A stretch of DNA of 64,000 bases from Moniliella sp. 'wahieum' (GCA_003971905.1 RSEE01000020.1:682001-746000), one strand, 5' to 3'. Shown: positions 34,405 through 46,170, counted from the first letter of the stretch. Translations and numbers: made by a program. Notes: generated from the letters alone by a model not told the origin.

Positions 34405-36255
34405 CGCGCCACAATAGTCGCCCCCCGCTCATGTCAAAATCGGTAGCCTAAAAATGAGGCCACCAAGTTTTCGTTATCTTTGCGACGACTGTTGCTGTCC
34501 ACTGTTACTTTACCCTTTCTCCGTTGGGTCAAAGTTTGGCTGGTCTCGCTCCGATTTTTCCATTCTCTTCGTCCTGAGCGTCTTGCTCTTTGCATCTTTC
34601 TTCACTTCGCACCATGTCCTCTGAGTTTGCTTCTTCCCACGAACGATTGCTACATCCCTTGACCTAGTCTCAACTCTGGCCTCCCTCGCCGTAGCCCCCC
34701 GACTGTGACACGTTGCGCCTGCGGCAACCAACGCCTCTTTTGACATGTCTTCCTTTCTACACCCTTATTGTATCCGTTTTCCCTTTTTGATCTAGCCTGT
34801 AAGTACCCTGGTTGATGGGAATCCTTCCCCAGCCTTCCATTCTGTCCCTTCCCGACTTTCCTGTCCAACGACTGCCCGTTCCAGCCAATCGACTCAACAC
34901 AGGCAACCTCGTCTGCACTTAGTTGCCTCCTCATCTTCTAACCTTGTCTCCCAGCTTTGCCATTCGCCAGTCGCACGAGCCTTGCTTTTGCCAGCCTGCT
35001 TCGGTGGGTTCCTTTTTTCTAGCACGTCGGCTGTCCCTGTTCAGTCCCAGCTCCGGCAATGCTTGTCCTCCATTGCCTCTACCCTTCCCTTATAACCCGG
35101 AGCGTCAGACACGTTACTATATGACCCAAGCCGGTGCATACGCAGCCTTGCCACACGTGCAGCCCTCGGCTTCACGCGCAAAGGCCTCTTGCCCCTCGCT
35201 CCACTGGATCAAAACCAACTAGCCCAGGCCCGAAACTACCGTGAGTCGTCTTTCCGTCTCCTCAGGATTTACCCGTCAATCTGGGTGAGCCTCCTAGCGG
35301 GGACCGCCCGTGGCAGGCCTTGCTATAATAACCTCATGAGCCTGTGCCTCTCTCGGGAGGAAGGATGCGGCAGCGCCGCTTACTCTTGCATTGCACCCCA
35401 AGCACGTGCTGCGGCCAAAGAGATCAACTACTTTCTACTTGGCTCTCCTCCATTCCATCCGCCCCGTGCCTCCGGCTCACCGACAAGCAGGGGAGGTTGG
35501 TCTCCAGCTCCGCAAGCTGTGTCGTTCCACGCGCAGCATGTGCAAGTGCGGTGTCATTTCCTCGTGAAGCGCAACGGCTTGCACCCGCATTCAGGAAGTT
35601 TGGCGCGTGCATAAGGCAGTGCGGGAGCCCATTCTCCAGCTCGCGCGCTCCATGCCCGACATCCACGTCCACAACGAACCTACTGTGGAGGAAGAGGATG
35701 GGACGAGGCTGCGCGGAGGAAGGCACTGCGCACTGATTACCGCATGAAAAGGGGCCTGGGAGCAATCGGAGGATCCGGGAAGAGGCAGACACACGCTGCG
35801 GGACACGGAACGCAGAGGCCCAGAGTGAGTACCGGAAGGTGGCGCACGAGAGCACTGCGACGCCTTTGGAACACGGTGAGAAGGAACTGCTTCGGATGCT
35901 TGAACAAGCAGAATGCGACAAGAACGCCAAAGTACCAGGGACGCACTCAAGAACCGTTTTTCCCCCTGGTTTTGACGACGCGAGGATACACGGCACCAAG
36001 ACGGCGGGCAAGTTGTTTGCGCATTGGAAGGAGTTGGCTACTAAGTCTCAGTGGAAATGGTTCCTCGCTCGTATGTCAACCACGTTCCTCCGTGTCCACA
36101 CGCGCTTCCTAGGGTACGGGACCGGATGGCGAGAGCCGGAGGGTCCTGATATCCTGGCAATCCCCCTGGTTCCTTGACCTTAGTGGCGCTTCCAAACAAC
36201 CCCCGCAAGATGAACGGTTCGGTTTAGACGTAGCGCTCCCCTGTCCCAGCCTTAA
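34405..36255 (+). mobile_element. LINE (non-LTR) retrotransposon fragment, copy A
   Basis: The left part (34405-35330) matches copy B (48865-49590, minus), and the right part (about 35830-36255) matches copy C (53380-53850) at roughly 95 percent by eye. The encoded C-terminus reads IHVHNEPTVEEEDGTRLR, then HESTATPLE, RMLEQAECDKNAK, FPLVLTTRG and KLFAHWKELATKSQWKWFLA. This layout (a DVxVT-like end, then a FxPLV..G block) is seen at the ends of LINE reverse-transcriptase ORFs with an endonuclease-like tail. The reverse transcriptase domain itself is absent and the frames are broken, so the copy is inactive. The 5' GC-rich leader and the tail appear to have been joined by an internal deletion. 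Confidence 0.65.
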
Positions 36256-36819
36256 GCTCTGTCAATGGAATGCACACACATAGAGATGCAGAGAAAACCC
36301 ACAGAGTAGGTTAAAGCAGAGAATAAGAGGGGTTATTACTCAGTAGCGTGCCAGTACCAACACTCCGATCGTCGCCTGCGTTCTCTCTTCTCTGGAATAT
36401 AACTGGTTCGAGAAGAATCAATATGTGTGCGGCCGGAAGAAGGCTTGCAGAACCGCACAATAATCACAGAGAAGTAATCGGCGGGAAACATTCATCAACG
36501 CTCCAATGTATGTAGACTCAAGAAGCCTTCTCCTCTTCGACACCACTATCGAGAGGCGAGAGGCATCCGCTATAGACAGTGAACGCTTGTCACATGTCAC
36601 ATGTCCACTGAAAGATCAAATATGGTCTGGTGGTTGTGGTGGGACAGTATGAATTGGGATTTGTCAACGGAGAAGTGCGTCGACGGCGGACAGTACCACA
36701 GGATCCCTAGTCGCTAGTCGCTGGTGATGCGTGACGTATACGTTAGAACGGAACCCGATCGGATGGGTGATACATGATGATTAATCGGTGATGGATGATG
36801 CAATGTTTCGAAACGGCTC
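36256..36819. other. HSP70 upstream region, distal part
   Basis: No gene. The region carries a GTCACATGTCACATG word (36589-36605) that recurs elsewhere and a CTAGTCGCTAGTCGC tract near 36710. Confidence 0.4.
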
Positions 36820-36827
36820 GAAGCTTC
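36820..36827. promoter_or_regulatory. Heat-shock element core (GAAGCTTC)
   Basis: nGAAnnTTCn as cGAAgcTTCc, with a further TTCGAA at 36807-36812, about 150 bp before the HSP70 TATA box. It fits the Hsf1 site rule of alternating GAA/TTC pentamers. Confidence 0.5.
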
Positions 36828-36974
36828 CACGCGGCTCCACACATACGGTACCCCTTACGTCATGCGCCGTTCGACGGTGCTGGAGGCATCGCGAACACAC
36901 ACCGAAGATACGAGTGACGAGTGACGCCAACTCGACCATGGATGCGGCCGGGACGGCCGTGGTTGCGGCGGGTG

Positions 36975-36982
36975 TATATAAG
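36975..36982 (+). promoter_or_regulatory. TATA box of HSP70
   Basis: TATATAAG lies 71 bp upstream of the ATG at 37053. A perfect match to the TATA consensus, as usual for heat-shock genes. Confidence 0.75.
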
Positions 36983-37052
36983 CCCCATCCTGATGGAGCG
37001 TCCTCCATTTTTCATCCACCCCCACCTCTCTACTCCCCTCCCCTCCCTCACA

Positions 37053-38981
37053 ATGACCAAGGCTATTGGAATCGACCTCGGCACCACCTACTCGTGCGTT
37101 GCTGTCTGGCAAAACGACCGGGTTGAAGTGATTGCCAACGACCAGGGCAACCGCACCACCCCCTCCTATGTCGCCTTTACCGACTCGGAACGGCTGATTG
37201 GCGATGCAGCCAAGAACCAAGTGGCGATGAACCCTCACAACACGGTGTTCGATGCCAAGCGTTTGATTGGACGCAAGTTTTCCGACGCAGAAGTGCAATC
37301 GGACATGAAGCACTGGCCCTTCAAAGTGGTCGACGTTGGCGGCAAGCCTGTCATCCAGGTCGAGTACAAGGGCGAAACGAAGAAGTTCACACCTGAGGAG
37401 ATCTCATCGATGGTGCTGCTCAAGATGCGTGAGACGGCCGAAGCGTACCTCGGCGGTGCAGTCAAGGACGGTGTGGTCACTGTGCCTGCCTACTTTAACG
37501 ATTCGCAACGTCAGGCTACCAAGGACGCCGGTGTCATTGCAGGACTCAACGTGATGCGTATTATCAACGAGCCTACTGCGGCTGCCATCGCCTACGGTCT
37601 GGACAAGAAGACCGAGGGCGAGCGCAATGTACTCATCTTTGACTTGGGTGGCGGTACCTTCGATGTGTCGCTCCTGACCATCGAGGAGGGCATCTTCGAG
37701 GTCAAGGCCACCGCTGGTGACACTCACTTGGGTGGTGAGGACTTCGACAACCGTCTTGTCAACCACTTTGTTCAGGAGTTCAAGCGCAAGAACAAGAAGG
37801 ACCTCACCTCCAACGCTCGTGCCCTTCGTCGTCTCCGCACTGCCTGCGAGCGTGCGAAGCGCACCCTCTCTTCAGCCGCCCAGACCACGGTTGAGATTGA
37901 TTCGCTGTACGAGGGCATTGATTTCTACACCTCGATCACCCGTGCCCGTTTCGAAGAGCTTTGCGGTGACCTGTTCAGCAGCCACCCATCGACCCTGTCG
38001 AGAAGGTCCTCCGTGACGCCAAGTGCGACAAGGGCCAGGTCAACGACATTGTTCTTGTCGGTGGCTCTACTCGTATCCCCCGTGTTCAGAAGCTTCTCTC
38101 TGACTTCTTCAACGGCCGTGAGCTCAACAAGTCGATCAACCCCGACGAGGCGGTTGCCTATGGTGCTGCTGTTCAGGCTGCTATCCTGTCAGGCGACACG
38201 TCGGAGAAGACCCAGGACCTGCTGCTGCTCGATGTTGCCCTCTGTCTATGGGCATCGAGACGGCAGGAGGGTGTTTACGCCGCTCATCAAGCGCAACACG
38301 ACTGTGCCTACCAAAAAGTCGGAGACCTTCTCGACGTACGCAGACAACCAGCCGGGTGTGCTGATCCAAGTGTATGAGGGCGAGCGCGCCCGCACCAAGG
38401 ACAACAACCTGCTGGGCAAATTTGAGTTGTCGGGTATCCCACCTGCTCCCCGTGGTGTGCCTCAAATCGAGGTAACATTTGACGTGGACGCCAACTCGAT
38501 TCTGAACGTCTCGGCCGCCGACAAGTCGTCGGGCAAGTCGCAAAAGATCACCATCACCAACGACAAAGGTCGCTTGTCGAAGGAGGACATTGAGCGCATG
38601 GTCTCGGACGCCGAAAAGTACAAGGCCGAAGATGAAGAAGCGGCATCCCGGATCAGCTCTAAGAACGGTCTCGAGTCGTACGCGTACAACCTGCGCAACT
38701 CACTCAACGAGCAGGCGTGTCCGACAAGATCGATGCGGCCGACAAGGAAAAGCTGGACAAGGCGATTACCGAGACGATTGAGTGGCTGGACAATTCTCAG
38801 GAGGCGTCCAAGGACGAGTATGACGACAAGCAAAAGGAGCTCGAGGCAGTTGCCAACCCCATCATGCAGAAGCTCTATGCTGCTGGCGGCGCCCGGCGGC
38901 GCTGCTCCGGGCGGTTTCCCTGGAGGTGCTGCTCCTGGTGCCGGTGGGGATGATGGCCCCTCGGTGGAGGAGGTCGACTAA
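37053..38981 (+). CDS. SSA1: Cytosolic HSP70 chaperone (Ssa type)
   Basis: ATP-dependent chaperone of the cytosol and nucleus. It starts [20 protein letters not shown]. The ATPase signatures are present ([36 protein letters not shown] in a shifted frame), followed by the substrate-binding domain ([20 protein letters not shown]) and the C-terminal EEVD that docks TPR co-chaperones and marks the cytosolic class. The inferred length is 642 residues, with no intron. The frame leaves at about 37977 (around [11 protein letters not shown]) and returns near 38250, then shifts again from about 38715 to 38890. Net phase is restored both times, so the end is in frame. The promoter has a heat-shock element and TATA box. 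The start is the first ATG of the conserved N-terminus. Which SSA paralogue this is cannot be told. Confidence 0.95.
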   Translation: MTKAIGIDLGTTYSCVAVWQNDRVEVIANDQGNRTTPSYVAFTDSERLIGDAAKNQVAMNPHNTVFDAKRLIGRKFSDAEVQSDMKHWPFKVVDVGGKPVIQVEYKGETKKFTPEEISSMVLLKMRETAEAYLGGAVKDGVVTVPAYFNDSQRQATKDAGVIAGLNVMRIINEPTAAAIAYGLDKKTEGERNVLIFDLGGGTFDVSLLTIEEGIFEVKATAGDTHLGGEDFDNRLVNHFVQEFKRKNKKDLTSNARALRRLRTACERAKRTLSSAAQTTVEIDSLYEGIDFYTSITRARFEELCGDLFSSHPSTLSRRSSVTPSATRARSTTLFLSVALLVSPVFRSFSLTSSTAVSSTSRSTPTRRLPMVLLFRLLSCQATRRRRPRTCCCSMLPSVYGHRDGRRVFTPLIKRNTTVPTKKSETFSTYADNQPGVLIQVYEGERARTKDNNLLGKFELSGIPPAPRGVPQIEVTFDVDANSILNVSAADKSSGKSQKITITNDKGRLSKEDIERMVSDAEKYKAEDEEAASRISSKNGLESYAYNLRNSLNEQACPTRSMRPTRKSWTRRLPRRLSGWTILRRRPRTSMTTSKRSSRQLPTPSCRSSMLLAAPGGAAPGGFPGGAAPGAGGDDGPSVEEVD

Positions 38982-39749
38982 ACACCCACCATCCTCCTTC
39001 CTTTGCCCGCAGCATATCATGTCTTGTACATTAATCGCAATTCTCTTTCTTGCATTCTCTCACCTCATACTGCACCTACATAGACGATCCTTTCCTGTTT
39101 CGTACAGAGAAGACAAACATGTCCATATTGCATTGCCATAGTAGGAGAGATCCAGTTGCCTTCCGCTCCGCCGCTCTCAACGTTGGCTTGTAAGGCGACA
39201 AACCCCGTTGCTGTGTGAACGCCTATTCCCGCCATTGGTACTATCTGTCACCGCTTGTCCCTGCTGGCGACGTTGACTCATCTGACGTGAACGTTGTGGA
39301 TGGCTGTCGGACCTACGAGGCACCAGTAAGGCCGCTCGGAAAGCTAATACGTTCCTCTCCCTTGCCGTCTATTGGCTGAATAGTCAGAGCTGGGCATCCA
39401 TGAACAAGTCCGCAGAGCGACACAGGCGGGGACAGGGTCGCCTGTGTCTCCGGCCTCCGCCGTATACGAGCGGTCTGGCAGATGCCTTGTTCGTAGACAG
39501 TGTGGCACGCGAACAGGTGCCAATGATCAGGGCGGTAGGATTGAATGTTGATTGTCGATTAGCACCACAACCAGCGGAGGGCGTCGCCAGGACCGGGGCA
39601 CGGGGGCAGTGTGGGGCTGGCGTCGCCGGAGTTCCCCGGCAGTTTAAGTACTGCCTCGCGGACTCATGACGGCATGCGACGGGAGAGATTAAGTGGGTCG
39701 CACCCTGCACGCCCGACGCGTGGGGGTGGCTGCGCTCACAACACAAGCA
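38982..39749. other. Intergenic region
   Basis: 3' flank of HSP70 and upstream region of the next transcription unit. Nothing recognised apart from the promoter elements listed separately. Confidence 0.4.
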
Positions 39750-39757
39750 TATATAAG
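39750..39757 (+). promoter_or_regulatory. TATA box upstream of the CxxC microprotein
   Basis: TATATAAG, about 210 bp before the ATG at 39961. A leader intron (39868-39946, GTACGT..CAG) lies between and brings the ATG to within about 130 nt of the TATA box in the spliced message. Confidence 0.55.
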
Positions 39758-39960
39758 CCGCATGTGGCATGGCCCCTAGCATGCGCATCCTGCCACCACC
39801 ACCACCACCACCGCTCCTCCACCGAGCCACCCCTCGCTCCATCCTCCACACCACCCTCTCTACTCGGGTACGTTCCTCCTCCCCTTTGTGGGTGCGTCAT
39901 CCCCTCCTCACCTTGCAAGGAACGCTGACACCAACTTGCACCCCAGCCACGATCACTACC

Positions 39961-40086
39961 ATGTCCTTCGTCAGCTTTGTTCGTGCCTTTTGCCCCGTCT
40001 GCCAACAAGCCGTCCAGGCCAAGGCCGACTCGCAGGCATTGACAGTCCAGTGCACGCGGTGTGGCCTCACAATAACGTCTTCGTAA
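39961..40086 (+). CDS. Small CxxC..CxxC zinc-ribbon-like protein (41 aa)
   Basis: Reads MSFVSFVRAFCPVC, QQAVQAKADSQAL, TVQCTRCGLTITSS, then TAA. Two CxxC knuckles 17 residues apart, the second CTRCG, are the layout of a minimal zinc ribbon. A strong TATA box, a C/T-rich leader and a likely leader intron support a real transcription unit. I do not recognise a family. Alternatively GTAACG at 40083 could be a donor, joining after CAG near 40131 to a frame that runs to a stop at 40263-40265 (a His/Pro/Ser-rich tail, about 85 aa). Function unknown; zinc binding is inferred from the Cys spacing only. Confidence 0.45.
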   Translation: MSFVSFVRAFCPVCQQAVQAKADSQALTVQCTRCGLTITSS

Positions 40087-40585
40087 CGTGGGTCTCTCCC
40101 CGTGACGTTGACGTTACCAACCTCGCTTTCAGCCCGCCCTCGCTATCATGCCGCCCATATCATCACCATAATCATCATCGCCATCCTTTCTGGCCCGCAA
40201 GTGTCCCATGCCTATCACCCTCCGTCGCACGCCCGGTCTCCACCCTCGTCTGCACCAAGGTCTGAACTCTTGATGCCTTGTTGCCCGTACGGGACCGGCT
40301 CATCTTCTCTCTCTCTCTCTCCTCATATTCCACGTCCCCTCTCCTCGCTTCCCATACCTCGCGCTCTCCCATATATCTGAACGATCCGAACTCTGATCTG
40401 AACAATGTCTGGCTCCTTTTTTCCCGCATATTCCCACGCGACTGTTGCATCCCATCCCATCCTCTCCTCCCTCCCAGGCAGAGGAGAGGCCAACCTACCC
40501 ACGAGACAGAACTGTACCATGGCTCAACAGACGATAGAGGAAAGGTGCGTAACAATGGGGGAATCCACAGGGGCTTGGAGACACA

Positions 40586-40997
40586 CTTGTATCGTGGTTG
40601 TGCCTCGCGGGAATTGGGACCAAGCCAGCACGTAGGCCCAGGCGGCCTTCCCCTACCCCTGTTATCCGAGGCGAGACGAGACAGAAAAAAAGTGGGACAG
40701 CGAAACGGGCGAGCGGAAAGGGAAAGGGAAGGGAAAGGGAAAGGGAAAGGGAAAGGGAAAGGGAGATGGGGATGGATACTGGATAAGGACTAGATGGATG
40801 CGGGTAGGCACGCTTGTATCGTGCTTGTGCCTCCTAATGCGCATCTTGCATCATCGATCATCTTGGATCCTAGGTGGGTTACTTCTCCCTCGTATAGCCC
40901 CATCGTCAATGCGAACCATGCGAGAGAGAAGAGATAGAGTAATGGTGCGAGGGGGAAGGGGCGCGTTGAGAGACATGCTTGTATCGTGCTGTGCCTC
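40586..40997. repeat. Three dispersed copies of CTTGTATCGTG..TGTGCCTC
   Basis: Near-identical 20-21-mers at 40586-40606, 40813-40833 and 40978-40997, with no obvious homology in the DNA between them. They lie between the CxxC microprotein and the C2H2 gene. Confidence 0.85.
40715..40764. repeat. GGGAAA microsatellite
   Basis: About eight copies of GGGAAA with one shortened unit, between the first and second copies of the CTTGTATCGTG repeat. Confidence 0.9.
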
Positions 40998-41263
40998 ATC
41001 GCGCGTGGATCAACTCACGCGCAGGCTCACGCCCCCCCCCCTCAATCTCATCCCAACCCAGAGTGAAATAGTCTGGGCGAGAGAAACAATCCGAGGCAGA
41101 AAAGGAGAAACAACAGGAGGAGTAGGACAAATGGACAGGTGGGGACGTAAACAAACAAACAAAAAGTAGGTGGTGTTAACAGGGGATGAGCAGCAACCAA
41201 CCAACCAACCAGCGCAGCCAACCAACATCTAGGCCAACCAGACAACACGCCAGTAAAGCTGAT

Positions 41264-43030
41264 TCAGTGCCGCCGGCCATCGGCCATGCGCTCCTCTTGT
41301 CGCCGGAGCGGCGGGATGGGCGGGATGGGGTGGGCGCTGGACCAGCTGGGCGAAGGCGCCATGGGGAGCAGCGTGCCGCCACCCTCCTCGGGGGAGGGCG
41401 GCCCTCGGCCTGGTCACGTGCCTCTTCATCCTCAGCCACTTGGGCTGCCAGTTCCGGGTCAATCGATTCCTCCTCCGCTCCGGGCAGAGGCAGACCATGA
41501 ATGACGATCGGTGGTGCGCGGCGGTAGGGCTGACCAATGGTGCGTACCACATGTTCAATCCCTTGCATCAACAGCAACTCTTCATCCAGTACCGCAATGG
41601 CCTTCTTGCCGTTCAGATTGATAAACCCGCGACGAAATTCGTTGGCAGCCTGAGCCAAAGCCGGCGCTTCGCGCACCGAAGGCGCCTCAATCAGGGGGGG
41701 ATGGACACTTCGCGTCCTTCGGCTTTGGCACGCGCCACCGCCGCTTCCTGCCGTGCCGTCAACAAGTCCTCAATCCGCTGCCGGGCCACTTCCACGTGCT
41801 TCTCGCGGTAATGAGCAAGCGAATTGTCTTGCCTTGTGAACCGCGAGTTGCAGTTCCGGAACAGGCAGCGGAACCGCTTGGTAGAGCCGTGGTCGTACGC
41901 CAGTGCCGCCAGCATGGCCCGTCGTACTGAACGTTAAGTTGCATCCAGCCCCCCACACGGGTGCCGTTTCTTCCCATCTACCAGATGGGCGCAATCTTCG
42001 GGCGGACGCGGGGATGCGCATCAAACTGCTGCGGAACGGGGCCTAGGGACGGGGGGGTCACAGGCACGTTCAATAGCAAGAGGCAAGAGAAAAGAGAAAG
42101 AAAACAAGACGTACCAGGTCCAGGCGTCACCGCGAGCCACGCGCCGACACGAGCGAGGACGCATTGGGGTCGCGGTAGCGCGTGTCAGCGTACGGTTCCC
42201 ACCGCTCCCTGCATAGGTGGCAGGTAGGGTTTGGCTGTCCCAGGATCCACGACCGTAGGACGGTGTCGGCTCGTACCGTGGCTGCTCCGTCTCGCTCTCC
42301 GTGCTGGCGGGGACGGTGAGGCCATTGTGAACATAAACATGGTTGGAAGACGAAACGTGGGGCGCAGAGGGCTGCGAAGGGACCATGACAGGTTGGGCCG
42401 GAACCAAGGAAGGGTCTTGGCTGGCGTAAGGTTCCGCCGAGTAGGGTGGGCCCTCGGCCAAGGCCAGGGACGAGTTCATGATCCGACATAGTCCTGGGCG
42501 AGAGGGTAGGAAACGCGGTACTCGGGCGAGGCGGGGCGGTAGGGCACGGCAGCCGCGTGGGAATCCGCGCGGGGGCGGACAGAACGGTCGTCGACAAAGT
42601 ACGAGGGCCGCGACGCCATACCACCCTGCGAACCGGGCACGAGGGGCGGCGCAAAGCTCGGAGCCGACTGGATGCGGAACGGCTGCCGGGGTTGGGTAGA
42701 CTAAAGTAGTCCACCTGCCCGGGCCAGGCGGGGGTGGAGCTGGCCGAGGTGGGGTTGGTGGGGTCGAGAGGAGGACCGGGGCCGATGGCCAGGCGGGTTC
42801 GGCCAAGCCGGAGGCAGCGGTTGGGTCCGGCGGAACGGAGACTGGGGCGGAGCCAGCGGTGGGGACTGAGGCGGGGAGGTGTGTGGCGCCCGAACACGCT
42901 TGATCGGCGGTTCTTTGGTTGCGGGCGAAGGGGGGTCGGGAGCCAGGGGAGTGGCAGAGGCGGGGTAGGGAAGGACAGGCAGGCTGCCGGAGGCGGTGGT
43001 GGGGTAGGAGCCGTAGGACAGAGCGGGCAT
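41264..43030 (-). CDS. C2H2 zinc-finger regulator
   Basis: One classical C2H2 finger is present, FRCLFRNCNSRFTRQDNSLAHYREKH, written here as C-x4-C-x12-H-x4-H with flanks FRC and EKH. It is followed by a basic helix (VARQRIEDLLTARQEAA) and a conserved-looking C-terminal block (FRRGFINLNGKKAIAVLDEE, LLLMQGIEHVVRTIG). The N-terminal half is long, Pro/Ser-rich and without domains. Open-frame segments were followed through three frames (ALSYGSYPTTASG; ASRPSYFVDDRSVRP; MNSSLALAEGPPYSAEP). Two introns are inferred: 42043-42114 (GTACGT..TAG) and 41927-41981 (branch CTTAAC). The best end reads QEERMADGRRH followed by a TGA at 41264-41266. The start at 43030 is only the best available ATG. A single finger is few for DNA binding, so the partner and target are unknown. 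Confidence 0.6.
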
Positions 43031-44195
43031 GCTGGCGCTGGGCAGGGAAGCGGTGGGGCGGGCATGGGGCGCCGAGAGCAGACGACGCGCAGCGCCCGGG
43101 GGTGGCGAGGGCGTCGAGGAGGGTGCGGAGGGTGCGGAGGTGGTCGGGGGCAGGAGGGGAAGGGAGGGAGGGGTGGGGAGAAGGAAGGGGCGGGAAGGGG
43201 GCCAAGGGGAGCGAGGGAGCGGCGAGAGATGGGCGGTGCGGGGGGGCAGCGTGTGGGCGCAGGCGGCGAGGTGCACGGAGGACGGAGGGCGGGTGCGGCG
43301 TAGTTCCTGGCGCCTGACGCGTGACGCTCGATCACGGTCACGGTGCGTGGTGAGCGGTGACGGTGGGGCTCGCCGACGCGTGAGTGGGACGCTGGGCCGG
43401 GGGCATGTGCATGTGCTGCTGGCGCTGCTGCTGCCCGGTGCGCCAGCCCAGCACACAGCACTGCGGCTGCCCCCCCGCCCCCCCGGCGACAGCCTGCTGC
43501 AGCGCTGCAGCCACGCCCAGCTAGCTCGCAAGCTGTCGGACACACACTGGCCGGTGCCGCGCCTCCACCCGCCGCGGCCGGTGCCGAGCGTCCTGCGCTG
43601 CCAGCAGTACTGCAGCAAGGCTAATCCGCGCAATCAGCCTAAGCCTTAGTAGCGCTTGGCTCAGCGCCACGCACTACGCAGCACCCACCCGCCCCGCCCT
43701 GCAGTGCCGCACAGCGCACGCGACGTACGGGCAGGCACCAGCCGCCGCACACTGCCCCCATGCGACACGCACCCTGTCCCACCCTGCCTCCTGGGTGTGA
43801 CATGTGACATGAGGCATGTGATATGCATGACATGCACGGTGGCTGCCTGGTGGTCACGGATCACGCGTCGCCTCCGGTTAATATTTCATCCGGGTTACAT
43901 GTTACTAACCGGCTCGTAACGCGCCACGCGTAACGCGTAGCAGGCAACACCCAAAGGCTGCCGGCTGCGGTTACCTTACCGTTGTCCGAGGTACGCGGTA
44001 TCGCGTTACGCGTTGGGTTGATCAGAGACCCAAGGGGCTAGGGTAGGCCTGGAAAGACTGGACAGGCTAGGACTGTTACATGTTAGGCCTTAGGCCTAAT
44101 TTTAGGACCAGCCGGGTGCCGAAATCCGGTGTTCTGCATATCATGACGGTGGCGACATGATGCATGATGCATGACCGGTGACCGTTACCGGGCAC

Positions 44196-44480
44196 GGCCT
44201 AGTCACACTTCAAGCTTCAAGCTTCAGATCGTGCTTCAGAGGCCTCAGCTCAGGACTGAGGCTCAGGGCTGAAGCTGAGGCTGAGGTCCTGAGCTCAGGC
44301 CTGAGGCCCGGCCGGAGGCCGGAGGCCCTAGACCCACCTGGCCCACCCGCTGCGACGCGATGGGGGTATGACCGGGCAGGGTCTCCTCTCCCATGCGCAT
44401 GTGGAACGCTCAGCCTGAGCTCAGTACCAGTGCACTGAGGCTCAGTGCTTCAGGACTCAGTCAAAGAGATCTTAGTAACT
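44196..44480. repeat. CTGAGG/CCTCAG palindromic word cluster
   Basis: TTCAAGCTTCAAGC at 44206, then a dense run of CCTCAG, CTGAGG, GCTCAG and GGCCGGAGGCCGGAGGCC up to 44480, giving many overlapping inverted repeats. Related words lie at 9795, 31247, 47625-47660 and 48035. Confidence 0.75.
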
Positions 44481-44515
44481 CAGTTACTCAGTACTCACCG
44501 AGTACTCAATACTCT

Positions 44516-44684
44516 GAGCGTCGACGTGTGGCGTGTGACGTGTGACGCGTTGATGACGTTGAACGTTGACGCACGTTGACCGTTGGCGACGCTAACGCGT
44601 TGACGCACTTTGACGTTTGAATTTGATGTTTGACGCGTTGACGCGGTTGACATTGAACGCATGTTGAACGTGGAAGATTGACGT
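44516..44684. repeat. GTTGACGCGTTGACG-type degenerate tandem tract
   Basis: Roughly fifteen degenerate copies of GTTGACG/GTTGAACG/GTTTGACG in about 170 bp, all in the same orientation. Confidence 0.75.
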
Positions 44685-44689
44685 ACGTA

Positions 44690-44760
44690 GGTTCGGAGGT
44701 CAGGTTCGGAGGTCAGGTTCGGAGGTCATCGATCATCGATTCTCGATCATCGATTATCAG
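44690..44760. repeat. 13-bp triplicate followed by ATCGATCATCGAT strings
   Basis: GGTTCGGAGGTCA occurs three times head to tail (44690-44728). It is followed by alternating TCATCGATCATCGAT and TCTCGATCATCGATTATC, which contain overlapping palindromic ATCGAT and GATC sites. Confidence 0.9.
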
Positions 44761-46059
44761 AACCATGCGCTGGCGCAGAGGAGGGGGATCGAGTGAATCA
44801 AAGGGTGACGTCAGTGATCACGGTGTTCGAAACGCTTTTCCATTGTCATCAGCGTAATCGGTGTAACATGTAGCGTGCAACGGATGTATAACGAGTAACC
44901 CTGTAACACAGAACCCTTGTGATGAATACTTATCATTGCCTTTTGAGAGTGCGCATTGAAAATCCTCGTGCTCATGCGCTCAAGCTCTCAGATCTCTCAA
45001 TCTCAAGCTTCAACTGAAGCTTCAACCTTTTCAAGCATCAATGCAAATCTTTGCATTCTTCTTGGCGCGCACCGGTCCCTACTGGACCCCTACCTCCCCC
45101 GGGTCGGCCACCAGTTGCTACGTGACGTAGTCACTGGTCACCGGTCACCGTGACTTGTCCCCGGCCCGCTACAGTAGCTGCTCGTCACGCGTCATACATA
45201 ATGCGTGATGCGGTGACGGGTTATGCGGTCGTCTAGATCACATGCCTCGTCGTTTGGCTATGCCCCCTCCCATTCACGCACGGTTCTTACCCACTTCAGC
45301 TGGAAGCAGCATGCCGCCTAGAGTCTACTCTTGGCGAGTGGGTTAGGTGTGCCTGATCCGTGATCGACCCCATGGACTGTCTGAGTATAGCTGGTCATTA
45401 TAATAATTGCACGCGTCTTCAAAAAAAAAGTTCTCCACCTTCGATGAGACCCTATTTCTATCCGACTTGAAGCTTGATCTCCCATATTTTCTGCCCTGTT
45501 GTGCCCCCGAGGTCTGACGGACTGCTCTCTTGGATCGACTCTCCCCATCATCGACATCTGAACGATGGTCTGCTCTCAGATCTCATTAGTTATTCTTACA
45601 ACACAGGATTACTGTAATGTACTAGGAAATGCTTCTCTATACCCTGCCGTCAAAGAGGCTTTCTCTGTCCCAGACCTGTGAGGCCTACTTATGACATGCG
45701 GTAGTTCCGACATTGCACGAGAAATGTATACTCAACACACCATTTACCGAGGGTAAGGCTCGGATAAAACAGGAGATGGAGATGGGGAAAGGATGATGAT
45801 CATATTCATCGAGTGTGGAAAGAGGGCAAGGCATATATATATCGGAGAAGAAGAGAACATGCGAGCTGAGTCACTAGTTACACGAAAGAAGAAGGGGAGC
45901 ATAGTCAAAGGGGGAAAACAGAGTCTAGAACAGATCAGGGATAAGTCAACTTGGTGATCAAATGGTGATCAAGTGGGTCTGATCCCGACATGGGACAAAG
46001 AAAGGCTGCCCTATCAAGCTCGCTCATCCGGTGTGTGCTTCGACATCACAGTGAACTAA

Positions 46060-46170
46060 AGTCCCTGCACGTCCGTCGTCACGGCCACAAAATAAGAAAA
46101 TGCGGCTCTTGAGTGCGTCCCTAATACATGTAATGGCGTTCTTGTCGCATTCTGGTTGCTCCCACAGTCG
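46060..46170 (-). mobile_element. LINE fragment, copy D (diverged)
   Basis: The minus strand contains CAGAATGCGACAAGAACGCC followed by GGGACGCACTCAAGAGCCG, the same blocks as copies A and C, with unrelated bases between. The encoded tail (THSRAAFSYFVAVTTD) mirrors the FFPLVLTTRG block. Only about 100 bp is recognisable. Confidence 0.65.

Noticed and set aside
37977-38250. HSP70 frame change as a programmed frameshift or intron
   Set aside because: The alternative frame encodes the conserved [21 protein letters not shown] block without splice sites; compensating small indels explain it better.
42127-43545. 472-codon and overlapping minus-strand frames as separate genes
   Set aside because: They are successive pieces and shadows of one frame-broken C2H2 gene; no independent domain found.
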